NCBI GenBank assembly: GCA_023266115.1
Contig: JAHFRU010000005.1
Location: forward strand, 62,001-126,000
DNA from: Gammaproteobacteria bacterium
Lineage (GTDB): Bacteria; Pseudomonadota; Gammaproteobacteria; VBWC01
Direction: 5' to 3'
DNA length: 64,000 bases
The notes under the pieces are model-generated. The model searched no databases, had not been told where the DNA came from, and worked only from the letters and a program-made list of their open reading frames with translations. Position numbers and translations under genes: made by a program. Shown in pieces: positions 28,740 to 38,092 of this stretch (positions within the stretch are counted from its first letter, which is position 1; each line of letters starts with the position of its first letter).

Positions 28740-30629
28740 CTAGTCTTCGAGGTAGGTATACCCGGACAGACCTTCTTCCAGCGCGGCGATATAACTGCGG
28801 CGCTGCGTCTCGGTGATCGCGGCGTTGCGGATTTTCCGCCGTAACTCATCCAGCAGGTGATCGCTGTCATGATGCACGTAGTCGAGTACCGCGCGTACCG
28901 TATCGCCGTGCATCAGCTCGGTCAGCTCATAACCGCCGTCATCGGTCATCGTGACGTGGACCGAGTCGGTGTCGCCGAACAGGTTGTGCATGTCGCCAAG
29001 AATCTCCTGATAGGCGCCAACCAGGAAGATGCCGATCAGATACGGATCGCCGTCCTTCAGGCTGTGCAAGGCGAGCGTCGATCCGATCCCGTCGCGATCG
29101 ACGTACTGGTCGATGCGCCCGTCTGAATCGCAGGTCATGTCGACGACAACGCCGCGCCGGTCCGGCTGCTCGTCAAGGCATTGCAGCGGCACTACCGGAA
29201 ATACCTGATTGATCGCCCAGACATCCGGGATCGACTGAAATACCGACAGGTTGAAGAAGTACTTGTCGGCCAGTTTATTGGTCAGTTCGTCGTGGATATC
29301 GCGGTGAGCCTGCGCGCGCGGATCGAGCATGGCGCGGATCTTGATGCAGGTGGCGAAGTAAACCGCCTCGGCGTAGGCCCGTTGCGCGAGGCCGATGACC
29401 CCTGCCGTATACAGCGATTGTGCCTCGGCGAGCCAGTACACGGCGTCATGATACGCCTCAATGACCGAGCGTTGGGTCAGCCCCCTGTAGTTTTCCCACA
29501 AGTGAGCCAGCGCCGCTGGATCGCTCGCTCCCGGGGGCGATACCGATTTTATCGCCGGCACCTGCTCGACGTCGATGACGTTAGTGATCAGCACGGCATG
29601 ATGCGCCGTCATCGCGCGGCCGGCTTCGGTAATGATCATCGGGTGCGGCAGGCCATGTTTGTCGCAGACATCGAGCCAGTTGCGCACGATATTGATGGCG
29701 TACTCCCGCACCGTGTAGTTTACCGAGCAGTAATTGCGCGAGCCCGAGCCCTCATAGTCGATACCCAGGCCGCCGCCGACATTGACCACGTCGATGCGGG
29801 CGCCGAGTTTGTGCAGTTCGGCGAAGTTGCGCACGGCCTCGTGGAGACCCTGCTGGATGTCGCGGATATTCGGAATCTGCGAGCCCATATGGAAATGCAT
29901 CAGTTTCAGCGTTTCGAGCATGGCGGTCTCGCGCAGCCGCTCGACGGCGCGCAGCACCTGGGCGGCGGTGAGACCGAATTTCGACTTCTCGCCGCCGGTA
30001 TTCTGCCAGTTGCCGGCGCCAAGCGAGCTCAAGCGGACACGCACGCCGAGCAGCGGTGTGATCGACATCGCGCGCGCGTCCTCGATCACCAGTTCGAGTT
30101 CGGCGAGCCGCTCGATCACGATATAGACGCGATGGCCGAGTTGCTGGCCGATCAACGCCAGCCGGATGAATTCGCGATCCTTGTAACCGTTACAGATAAT
30201 GACGCCGCCGTCGGCATCGGAGAGCGACAGCACGGCCATCAGCTCCGGTTTACTGCCGGCCTCGAGCCCGACGCGCCCCTTGCCATGACCGAGTATCTCG
30301 GCGACGACGCTGCGCTGCTGGTTGACCTTGATCGGGTATACCGGCGTATACGGGGCTGCATACCCGGTTTCCTGCATCGCCTGGGCGAAGGCGTTGCATA
30401 ACAGGTCGACCCGGTCGTGCAGAATGTCGGAAAATCTTACCAGTACCGGCAGGCGCAGATCCTTCCTGATCAGCTCCGCCGCCAGGTCCGGCAGGGAGAC
30501 ACCGGGGTGCTCGACATGTTGGCCGGGGGTCGCGCGGAGCTTGCCATCGTTGCCGACGTCAAAATAGCCGCCGCTCCAGCCCCTGATGTTGTACATGTCA
30601 CGCGCCGCGTCTATCGTCCAGTTGCCCAT
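28740..30629 (-). CDS. speA: Biosynthetic arginine decarboxylase SpeA
   Basis: SpeA is a PLP enzyme converting arginine to agmatine, the first step of the arginine route to putrescine and spermidine. The 629-residue protein shows the lysine site in VYPIKVNQQRSVVAEIL, the HFHMGSQIPN strand, the PLP-phosphate glycine loop NVGGGLGIDYEGS and the catalytic cysteine in DMTCDSDGRID. It is divergent from speE, sharing a 147-base control region that contains two TATAAT hexamers (30650 and 30665) without clear -35 boxes. Confidence 0.96.
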   Translation of the reverse strand: MGNWTIDAARDMYNIRGWSGGYFDVGNDGKLRATPGQHVEHPGVSLPDLAAELIRKDLRLPVLVRFSDILHDRVDLLCNAFAQAMQETGYAAPYTPVYPIKVNQQRSVVAEILGHGKGRVGLEAGSKPELMAVLSLSDADGGVIICNGYKDREFIRLALIGQQLGHRVYIVIERLAELELVIEDARAMSITPLLGVRVRLSSLGAGNWQNTGGEKSKFGLTAAQVLRAVERLRETAMLETLKLMHFHMGSQIPNIRDIQQGLHEAVRNFAELHKLGARIDVVNVGGGLGIDYEGSGSRNYCSVNYTVREYAINIVRNWLDVCDKHGLPHPMIITEAGRAMTAHHAVLITNVIDVEQVPAIKSVSPPGASDPAALAHLWENYRGLTQRSVIEAYHDAVYWLAEAQSLYTAGVIGLAQRAYAEAVYFATCIKIRAMLDPRAQAHRDIHDELTNKLADKYFFNLSVFQSIPDVWAINQVFPVVPLQCLDEQPDRRGVVVDMTCDSDGRIDQYVDRDGIGSTLALHSLKDGDPYLIGIFLVGAYQEILGDMHNLFGDTDSVHVTMTDDGGYELTELMHGDTVRAVLDYVHHDSDHLLDELRRKIRNAAITETQRRSYIAALEEGLSGYTYLED

Positions 30630-30776
30630 TACGTTGTGTCCGGGATTGTTATAATGAAGACCCCTATAATAAAGAAAGGTCTGGCCGGATTAACAGCAGA
30701 ATTCGCCGGCTGTGGCAAATGACCCCGTCATTCAGATCGACGGGTGGATTTCGAACAACGATAACGGACGTAGGCG

Positions 30777-31628
30777 ATGGCGCTTGGTGACAACTGGTAT
30801 ACCGAAATTTATCCGCAGGACGGCGCGGCGTTCTCGTTGAAGCTGACTGACAAGATCCACGAGGAGCAGACGCCCTTCCAGACGATCGCGATATTCGAAA
30901 CCGAGGGCTTCGGTACGCTGATGACGATCGACGGGCTGGTGATGCTGACCGATCGGGACAATTTCATCTATCACGAAATGATGGCGCATACCGGGCTGTT
31001 CACGCATGCCAATCCGCAGGATGTTGTCATCATCGGCGGCGGCGACTGCGGCACGCTGCGCGAGGTGCTGAAGCACGCCAGCGTCCGGCACGCCTGTCAG
31101 GTCGATATCGACGAGCGTGTTACCCGGCTGGCAGAGCAGTATTTTCCCGAGTTATGCGATTCGAACGACGATAAGCGCGCCACGCTGATGTTCGATGACG
31201 GCATCCGCTATATGGCCGATGCGAAGCCAGGGAGCGTCGATATCGTGATCGTCGACAGCACGGATCCGGTCGGCCCGGCCGAGGGCTTGTTCACCGAGAA
31301 GTTTTACCGTAACTGTCATCGGGCGTTACGCGACGGCGGCATCATCGTGCAGCAGAGCGAGTCGCCGTTGTTTCATCTTAAACTGATACGGGCGATGCGC
31401 GATGCGATGCAGGCCGCCGGCTTTGTCGATCTGGCGACCGTTAACTTCCCGCAGTGCAGCTATCCGTCGGGGTGGTGGTCGGCGACCATGGCGGGAAAGA
31501 ATATCAAGCTCAACAATTTCAGGAATGATGCGGCCCGGAAGCGGCCGTTCGCGACGCGTTATTACTCGGATGGCGTCCATGGCGCGGCGTTGAATCTGCC
31601 GCCGTTCATGATAACCGCGCTGGGATAA
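30777..31628 (+). CDS. speE: Polyamine aminopropyltransferase (spermidine synthase) SpeE
   Basis: SpeE transfers the aminopropyl group from decarboxylated S-adenosylmethionine to putrescine. The 283-residue protein has the N-terminal strand domain, the nucleotide motif IIGGGDCGTLREVLKH, and the active-site loop VDSTDPVGPAEGLF. Together with the divergent speA it supplies the two ends of the pathway; agmatinase and speD were not found here. Confidence 0.96.
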   Translation: MALGDNWYTEIYPQDGAAFSLKLTDKIHEEQTPFQTIAIFETEGFGTLMTIDGLVMLTDRDNFIYHEMMAHTGLFTHANPQDVVIIGGGDCGTLREVLKHASVRHACQVDIDERVTRLAEQYFPELCDSNDDKRATLMFDDGIRYMADAKPGSVDIVIVDSTDPVGPAEGLFTEKFYRNCHRALRDGGIIVQQSESPLFHLKLIRAMRDAMQAAGFVDLATVNFPQCSYPSGWWSATMAGKNIKLNNFRNDAARKRPFATRYYSDGVHGAALNLPPFMITALG

Positions 31629-31633
31629 TTGGG

Positions 31634-32086
31634 CTAGTTACACCATTTTTTGACGGCTTTGTGCGCTTCTTCGAGTTTTGCGATGCGTTCTTCGTCTGTA
31701 AACCAGTGCCGCTCGCCTTTTTCGTTTTCGGTAAACAGGCGGCGCCCTTGCGAATCCTCGATGGATTTCACGACGCGGTGTGATTGCTCGCAATTTTTCT
31801 TGCGTAACGCGGGATCTTCGTTCGGGTTGGCGATACCAACCGATTTGCTGTCGTCTACGGCTTTGTCGCCGTCGGCATCGCTGTTCTTTTGTTCTGGCTG
31901 CGCGGGCGCCGGTTTGTCCGGTTTCGCTGGCGACACCACAATCGGCGTCGCTTGCGGGCCGGTGGGTGTGTCGCTGAAATGCACAGTGCCTTCCTTGTCC
32001 GTCCACGTGTAGACGCGTTCCTTGGCGATCGCGCTGCCACACGCAAGTCCGCTGAGTAACAATATTAATATCGTATTCTTCATCAT
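31634..32086 (-). CDS. DUF4124 domain periplasmic protein
   Basis: The 150-residue protein has a signal peptide (cleavage near SAIA-KE) followed by the DUF4124 motif VYTWTDKEGTVHFSDTP. A charged linker and a C-terminal helical segment with paired cysteines (KKNCEQ and KKWCN) come next. The family is common in gammaproteobacteria and its function is unknown. It is convergent with speE, with only five bases between them. Confidence 0.85.
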   Translation of the reverse strand: MMKNTILILLLSGLACGSAIAKERVYTWTDKEGTVHFSDTPTGPQATPIVVSPAKPDKPAPAQPEQKNSDADGDKAVDDSKSVGIANPNEDPALRKKNCEQSHRVVKSIEDSQGRRLFTENEKGERHWFTDEERIAKLEEAHKAVKKWCN

Positions 32087-32159
32087 GAATTCCTGATCAG
32101 GATATGCAAAAGACCCAGTTTATTTCGACCTGCCCCGTTTGGTTAGCGGCAAGGCTAGC

Positions 32160-32952
32160 TCAGGATTTAGTGTCCCGCCTGCGGTTCTGGAGCAGGTGAT
32201 CCAGCCGCAATCGCTGGCGTTCATCGGACAGGCGACGTGCGCCGAGCGAGATCGCCGCAAACGTGCCGAAACCGGTGCCGGCGGCGATCATGAACATAAT
32301 CAGTATCTGGTATTTGACCGCTTGGAGCGGTGGCGCGCCGGCGAGAATCTGGCCGGTCATCATGCCCGGCAGACTGACTATCCCGGCGGCCGCCATTGCG
32401 TTGATAATCGGCATCATGCCGCTGCGTGTCGCGTCGCGCCGAATATCGGCAATGGCCTGCGCGGCCGTGTGTCCTAGCGCCAGTCGGGCGTCGATGATCG
32501 CGCGCTGTTGCCAGACCGTCTGGGTCAGGCGATCGAGACCGAGAGAAACGCCGTTCATGGCGTTACCGAACATCATGCCCAGCAACGGAATAGCGTACCG
32601 TGGCGTGTACCAGGGGTCGTTGCCGATAATCACCAGCAAGGTAAATAACGTGACGGCGAACGTTGAAACGAACATCGATACCGTGCCGATGCCGTATCCC
32701 TGCCATCCTAAAGCGCCGCTGCTGCCTCGCCATCACTTCATAACCCGCGACCGTCAGCATTACCAGCGCGATCAGCCCCACCCAGCCGGGATGCTCGGTG
32801 GAAAACACCGCTTCCAGCACCAGGCCGACCAACAGGAGCTGGATTACGGTGCGTACTGACGCGATGACCAGTGGCGCCGCGACGCCGAGTCGCATGCGTA
32901 TCGATACGGCGGCGAGTGTCAAATCCAGCGGTGACAGCTCGATGAGATTCAC
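32160..32952 (-). pseudogene. fetB: FetB-like (YbbM) ABC permease, frameshifted
   Basis: The frame from GTG 32952 encodes the first two helices (LDLTLAAVSIRMRLGVAAPL ... LTVAGYEVMARQQRRF). The reading frame then breaks at about 32705, and the rest continues in another frame as WQGYGIGTVSMFVSTFAV, then NDPWYTPRYAIPLLGMMFGN and the helices to 32160. One extra base (AGGATGG) explains the break. In E. coli FetAB is an iron exporter linked to oxidative stress. The start overlaps the fetA stop (GTGA). Confidence 0.8.
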
Positions 32953-33552
32953 GCGCCAGCGTCCTCGACCAGCCGGCCGTCGGCCAGTCGGTAAGCGTGC
33001 GCGCAGACGCGTGCAACCTGGCGGTTGTCGTGGCTGACCCAGAAGATCGCGGCACGATGCTCGATACGATAGCGATCGATCAGTTGTTCGACGCGGCGGG
33101 CATTGTCCGGGTCGAGGCTGGCGGTTGGTTCGTCCAGCAACATCGCCTGCTGGCGCATGCGACAGCAGGCGTGCCAAAGCGAGCCGTTGCCGCTCGCCGG
33201 CCGACAGTCGCGCGATCTGCCAATGCAGCACGTCGGCGTCAAAGCCCAGTGCGGTCAGCCACGGCGTGTCGTTTGTCGTGAAATGGTCGCCGACGGTATC
33301 GGACCACCACTGGCTTTCCGCCGGCAAGTACGCGCAGCGCCGGCGCCATTCCGGTGCATTCACCGAGCTGCAAGCGTTCTCGTCGAGAAAGACCTCCCCG
33401 GTATGCGGGTCAAGGTCGGCGATCGCGCGCAATATTAATGTCTTGCCGCTGCCTGATGGTCCTGGCAGGCCGATGGCCTTGCCGCCGGGGATGGTCAGAT
33501 TGATGGGTCCAACATGGCGTGTCCGCAGGTCGTCAATGCGTAGCTCGTTCAG
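32949..33552 (-). pseudogene. fetA: FetA-like (YbbL) ABC ATPase, frameshifted
   Basis: The N-terminal part has Walker A GPSGSGKT and the Q-loop region, then the signature LSAGERQRLALARLLS. At about 33150-33165 the frame shifts, and the Walker B part (MLLDEPTASLDPDN) and switch histidine (FWVSHDN) follow in another frame to the stop at 32949. No ATG, GTG or TTG was found at the expected N-terminus; a CTG at 33552 is the best guess, so the start is uncertain. It is paired with fetB, which carries its own frameshift. Confidence 0.78.
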
Positions 33553-33639
33553 TGTGGTCTCCGGTGTGCGTGTTTTTTGGGCTACACTAACGTATCAGGA
33601 CGCACCAGCTAACCGGTTTGTTTCGCAAGGAGAGGAATT

Positions 33640-33876
33640 ATGGCAGATCCCGTGATCGCTCAAAAATCGCCGTATCTGAAAACGCTGGAGCCCGGCACCT
33701 ATCATTGGTGCAGCTGCGGTCGTTCGAAGAACCAGCCGTTTTGCGATGGATCGCACAAGGGCACGGAATTCACGCCCAAGGAGTTCAAGGTCGAAAAGAA
33801 AGGTGTGTTTGCGCTGTGCGGTTGCAAGCATACCAAGGGCCCGCCGTTTTGCGATGGAACGCATGGCCGGCTCTAG
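33640..33876 (+). CDS. CDGSH iron-sulfur domain protein
   Basis: The 78-residue protein has two CDGSH motifs: CSCGRSKNQPFCDGSH and CGCKHTKGPPFCDGTH. Each fits the C-x-C-x2-S/T-x3-P-x-C-D-G-S/T-H pattern that binds a redox-active, labile [2Fe-2S] cluster with three Cys and one His. Tandem versions are common in bacteria; their role is thought to be in iron-sulfur or redox handling. A strong ribosome site (AAGGAGAGG) precedes the ATG. It is convergent with amtB, with a shared terminator between them. Confidence 0.93.
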   Translation: MADPVIAQKSPYLKTLEPGTYHWCSCGRSKNQPFCDGSHKGTEFTPKEFKVEKKGVFALCGCKHTKGPPFCDGTHGRL

Positions 33877-33883
33877 AAAAAAG

Positions 33884-33908
33884 AAAGGGCGCCTATCGGG
33901 CGCCCTTT
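33884..33908. terminator. Bidirectional terminator between CDGSH gene and amtB
   Basis: AAAGGGCGCC-TATCG-GGCGCCCTTT is a perfect ten-pair stem. On the minus strand it is followed by TTTCTTTTTTC-like sequence, a good U tract for amtB. On the plus strand the U tract is short, so termination of the CDGSH gene is weaker. Confidence 0.85.
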
Positions 33909-33934
33909 CATGTCACACAGGGTAGAGACGGAAA

Positions 33935-35296
33935 TCAGAAATTGTAGCCGCGCTCGTCGTGCGACGCGAGGTCCAGCCCTTCCGTTTCCTGTTCATCACT
34001 GACGCGCAATCCCATGATAACGTCGATCACCTTGAGAATAATAAAGGTGGCGATCGCACAGTAAATCACGGTTGCCGCCACGCCGACGAACTGCTTCCAC
34101 ACCTGGCTGCTGATTACCAGGTCGGCCTGCGAGCCGCCCAGGCTGCCGGCGGCGAACACGCCGGTAAGCAAGGCCCCCGCAATGCCGCCGACCGCATGTA
34201 CGCCGAACACATCGAGTGAATCGTCGTAACCAAGGGCACGCTTGAGTTTCGTGGAGGCCAGGAAGCACACCACCCCGGCGACAAAGCCGATTGCCAGCGC
34301 ACCCATCGGGCCGACGAATCCAGAGGCCGGCGTGATGGCGACCAGTCCCGCTACGGCCCCGGAAACGATGCCTAGCACGCTGGGTTTGCCGTGCGACAGC
34401 CATTCGCTGAACATCCATGCGAGCGCTGCCGCAGCCGTCGCGATCTGCGTCACCGCCATCGCCATACCGGCGGTACCGTTGGCTGCAACCGCGCTGCCCG
34501 CATTGAATCCGAACCAGCCGACCCACAGCATCGATGCGCCAATGACGGTCAGTGCCAGGTTATGCGGTGGCATGGCGGTGGTGGGCCAGCCCTTGCGCTT
34601 GCCGAGCACCAGTGCCGCGACCAGGCCGGCGATACCGGCATTGATATGCACGACGGTGCCACCGGCAAAGTCCAGAACGCCTATGTCCCAGAGGAAGCCG
34701 CCGTTACCGCTCCACACCATATGGGCGATCGGTGCGTAGACCACTAGCGACCACACGCCCATGAACAACAGCATCGCCGAGAATTTCATGCGTTCGGCAA
34801 AGGCACCGACGATGAGCGCTGGCGTGATGATAGCGAACGTCATCTGGAACGTCATGAATACCGTTTCAGGCACGGAAGCCATGAGACTGTCGACGCGGAC
34901 CCCGCTGAGAAACGCCTTGCTCAATCCACCGATAAAAGAGTTGAGGTTAGTCACGCCCTTCTCCATGCCGGTGGTATCAAAGGCGAGGCTGTAGCCGAAC
35001 AATGTCCACAATACCGTTACCAGCGACGTGATGGCGAAGCACTGCATCATCACCGACAGCACGTTCTTGGCGCGCACCATACCGGCGTAAAACAACGCGA
35101 GTCCCGGGATGGTCATGAACAGCACCAACGCCGTGGACGTGAGCATCCAGGCCGTGTCACCCGAGTTGATCGACGGCGCAGCCGCCGCTTCCGTAGCGAT
35201 AACGGCCGCTGCCGCAGTTTCTTCCTGGGCCATGGCCCACGGTGATAGCAGGCACAGCGTTAACAATAGGCCGACGATTTTATAGTGCAATTTCAT
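33935..35296 (-). CDS. amtB: Ammonium transporter AmtB
   Basis: AmtB is an eleven-helix ammonium channel of 453 residues with a signal peptide (LLLTLCLLSPWAMAQ). The conserved pore histidines are in VVHINAGIAGLV and FGVHAVGGIAGALL, and the family signature DFAGGTVVHINAG is present. It lies 18 bases downstream of glnK, whose PII product plugs the channel under nitrogen sufficiency. Expression is expected from the sigma-54 promoter upstream of glnK. Confidence 0.96.
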   Translation of the reverse strand: MKLHYKIVGLLLTLCLLSPWAMAQEETAAAAVIATEAAAAPSINSGDTAWMLTSTALVLFMTIPGLALFYAGMVRAKNVLSVMMQCFAITSLVTVLWTLFGYSLAFDTTGMEKGVTNLNSFIGGLSKAFLSGVRVDSLMASVPETVFMTFQMTFAIITPALIVGAFAERMKFSAMLLFMGVWSLVVYAPIAHMVWSGNGGFLWDIGVLDFAGGTVVHINAGIAGLVAALVLGKRKGWPTTAMPPHNLALTVIGASMLWVGWFGFNAGSAVAANGTAGMAMAVTQIATAAAALAWMFSEWLSHGKPSVLGIVSGAVAGLVAITPASGFVGPMGALAIGFVAGVVCFLASTKLKRALGYDDSLDVFGVHAVGGIAGALLTGVFAAGSLGGSQADLVISSQVWKQFVGVAATVIYCAIATFIILKVIDVIMGLRVSDEQETEGLDLASHDERGYNF

Positions 35297-35314
35297 AAGG
35301 CGACTCCTCTCGCG

Positions 35315-35764
<450 letters not shown>

Positions 35765-35863
35765 TTAATAATAAAAAACAATAGACTATGGCGACATCTC
35801 CGGCGATCGGCGCCACCGGAAGGCGGCCGGATGCCCCATGTGGGTTCAATAAATGGTGTTGGA

Positions 35864-35880
35864 CGCACGGTATTGGTGCT
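35864..35880. promoter_or_regulatory. NtrC binding site
   Basis: GCAC-GGTATT-GGTGC matches the NtrC half-site arrangement of the E. coli glnA enhancer (GCAC-N6-GGTGC). It lies about 110 bases upstream of the sigma-54 -24 element, the usual enhancer distance, with an AT-rich stretch between (35758-35790) that might bend. Confidence 0.7.
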
Positions 35881-35949
35881 ATCGAAAATCAGAACCGGAC
35901 GCCAGAATTTCATACACTACGCAGCTGGAAAACAGCGGTGGATAATGCG

Positions 35950-36186
35950 ATGGACCCGAAAATTTTCGATGATCTGGCCCGACGGCTGGTCGATGCGGTA
36001 CCCGGTACGGTCACCGATCTCAAGCATGACCTTGAGCAGCACTTTACATCGTTGTTGCAGGGCACGTTTGCGCGACTCGACCTGGTCACGCGCGAAGAGT
36101 TTGCGGTGCAGTCGGCGGTACTGGGGCGTACCCGCGCCAAGATCGATGCGTTGACCAGGCAGGTTGCGGAACTGGAGAAATCCTGA
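35950..36186 (+). CDS. ubiK: Ubiquinone biosynthesis accessory factor UbiK
   Basis: The protein has 78 residues and was formerly called YqiC/BMFP. It forms a C-terminal coiled coil (RTRAKIDALTRQVAELEKS) after an amphipathic N-terminal helix (DPKIFDDLARRLVDAVPG), and the motif VTREEFAVQSAVLGRTR is the family signature. UbiK binds UbiJ and aids aerobic ubiquinone synthesis. I chose the ATG at 35950 because the extension upstream lies in the glnK control region. It precedes comM, a common neighbour in gammaproteobacteria. Confidence 0.92.
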   Translation: MDPKIFDDLARRLVDAVPGTVTDLKHDLEQHFTSLLQGTFARLDLVTREEFAVQSAVLGRTRAKIDALTRQVAELEKS

Positions 36187-36319
36187 CCGGAGGCATGCCT
36201 CCCGCTGACCGGTCGGTAACGGCGGCGAAGCGGATGCCGCTGGCCGTGCGCAGCAGCAATACTTCCAGCCTTCCTTATATACTGCACGTCTTCGATCGCT
36301 GTCACAGGGATAGTCAGAC

Positions 36320-37840
36320 GTGTCACTTGCTGTTCTGTATTCACGTGCGCAGGCCGGAATAAACGCACCGCTGGTCACGGTCGAGGTGCATTTGTCCAAC
36401 GGATTGCCCGGATTGTCGATCGTTGGTCTGCCGGAAACGGCCGTCAAGGAGAGCAAGGACCGGGTGCGCAGTGCGCTGCTGAACGCCAATTTCGATTTTC
36501 CCGCCCGCCGCATCACGATCAATCTCGCACCGGCGGATCTGCCGAAGGAAGGTGGACGTTTCGATCTGGCGATCGCCATCGGCATACTCGCCGCTTCCGG
36601 ACAGGTGCCGCGCGAACCGCTGGGCGATTACGAATTTATCGCCGAGCTGGCGTTGACCGGTGAGTTGCGCGGTATCCGCGGTATTCTGCCCGCGGCGTTG
36701 CAGGCGCAGCGCACCGGCCGGCAGCTGATGGTTGCTTGCGACAACGCGGCCGAGGCCGGCCTGGTGGCCGACATCGCGGTGTTTCCGGCGGTGCATCTGC
36801 TCGATGTCTGTGCGCACCTGGCCGGCACGCGGCTGATCAGTGCGCATGTCAGTAGCGGCGACGCGCTGTCGGACCGTCCGGATGATGATCTCGCCGACGT
36901 CCGCGCCCAACATAACGCCAAACGCGCACTCGAGATCGCCGCCGCTGGCGGTCATAGTCTGTTGATGATCGGTCCGCCAGGAACTGGCAAAACGATGCTC
37001 GCCAGTCGGCTGCCGGGTATTCTGCCGCCGATGACGGAACAGGAAGCCCTTGAGACCGCGGCGGTGCATTCGATCAGCGATCTCGGTTTTTCCGCCAGCC
37101 AGTGGCGCCGTCGCGTGTTCCGCGCGCCGCACCATACGGCGTCGGGCGTCGCGCTGGTCGGTGGCGGCAGCCAGCCGCGCCCCGGTGAGGTGTCGCTGGC
37201 GCACAACGGCGTGATGTTTCTCGATGAACTGCCCGAGTTCGATCGCCGTGTGCTGGAGGTATTGCGTGAACCGCTGGAATCGGGGCGCATCACGATTTCG
37301 CGTGCCGCGCATCAGGCCGAGTTTCCGGCGCGCTTTCAACTGGTCGCGGCGATGAATCCCTGCCCTTGCGGTTATCTCGGCGATCCGGGCGGGCGCTGCA
37401 GTTGCACATCGGATCAGGTGCAGCGTTACCGGGCGCGGGTGTCGGGGCCGCTGATGGATCGCATCGATATCCATGTCGAGGTGCCGCGCGTCACCAGCGA
37501 GTTGATCAGAAGCGCGGCGGCTGACAGTACTGTGGAGCATAGCGCCGTGGTACGGGCACGGGTGGTGAGGGCCAGATCACGCCAGCTGGCGCGCAGCGGC
37601 AAGGCCAATGTCGGCTTGTCGAGCAAGGAAGTGGACGCGCAGTGCCGATTGAGCGAGCGGGACAATCAGTTGCTGGAGCAGGCCGTTAACCGGCTCGGGC
37701 TTTCAGCGCGCGCGTACCATCGTATCCTGAAGGTCGCGCGCACCATCGCCGATCTGTCGGGCAGTGACGCGATTGAAACGCCGCATTTAAGCGAGGCGAT
37801 TTCCTACCGGCGTCTCGATCGCGCTGTGACGACGCACTAG
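36320..37840 (+). CDS. comM: Mg chelatase-like AAA+ helicase ComM (YifB)
   Basis: This is a 506-residue AAA+ ATPase that drives branch migration during natural transformation. The N-terminal Lon-like domain (VEVHLSNGLPGLSIVGLPE) is followed by Walker A GPPGTGKTMLASRLPG, Walker B VMFLDELPEF and the characteristic MNPCPCGYLGDPGGRCSC cysteine motif. The C-terminal domain has GLSARAYHRILKVARTIADL. GTG start. The presence of comM suggests, but does not prove, natural competence. Confidence 0.95.
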   Translation: MSLAVLYSRAQAGINAPLVTVEVHLSNGLPGLSIVGLPETAVKESKDRVRSALLNANFDFPARRITINLAPADLPKEGGRFDLAIAIGILAASGQVPREPLGDYEFIAELALTGELRGIRGILPAALQAQRTGRQLMVACDNAAEAGLVADIAVFPAVHLLDVCAHLAGTRLISAHVSSGDALSDRPDDDLADVRAQHNAKRALEIAAAGGHSLLMIGPPGTGKTMLASRLPGILPPMTEQEALETAAVHSISDLGFSASQWRRRVFRAPHHTASGVALVGGGSQPRPGEVSLAHNGVMFLDELPEFDRRVLEVLREPLESGRITISRAAHQAEFPARFQLVAAMNPCPCGYLGDPGGRCSCTSDQVQRYRARVSGPLMDRIDIHVEVPRVTSELIRSAAADSTVEHSAVVRARVVRARSRQLARSGKANVGLSSKEVDAQCRLSERDNQLLEQAVNRLGLSARAYHRILKVARTIADLSGSDAIETPHLSEAISYRRLDRAVTTH

Positions 37841-38092
37841 CGGGCTGTTGGAAGGTCCCCAGGTCAGAACCATCGGCGATGCGCCGGCGTCGAGGATGCC
37901 GTTGACCGCGCCGGTACGGATCACTTGAGTACCACTGCCGCCGTCACGAGTCATACCGCCATCAGAGCGGTGAACCGCGGACGGCGGTGTCGAAGCTTTT
38001 CGCGCGTCCTCGAAAACTTTCCGCCCCTGGGCGCTCATCGCCGCCAACGTGAACGCCGCAATATCGGCGTCATGATCTGCTAGAATTCCGCC

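Noticed and set aside
30650-30670. Two TATAAT hexamers in the speA-speE gap as promoters
   Set aside because: Neither has a -35 element at 16-18 bases on either strand; mentioned in the speA entry only.
37787-38092. Minus-strand open frame between comM and uvrD (AFTLAAMSAQGRKVFEDARK)
   Set aside because: The frame continues into the antisense of uvrD and comM and has no ribosome site or family match; treated as shadow.
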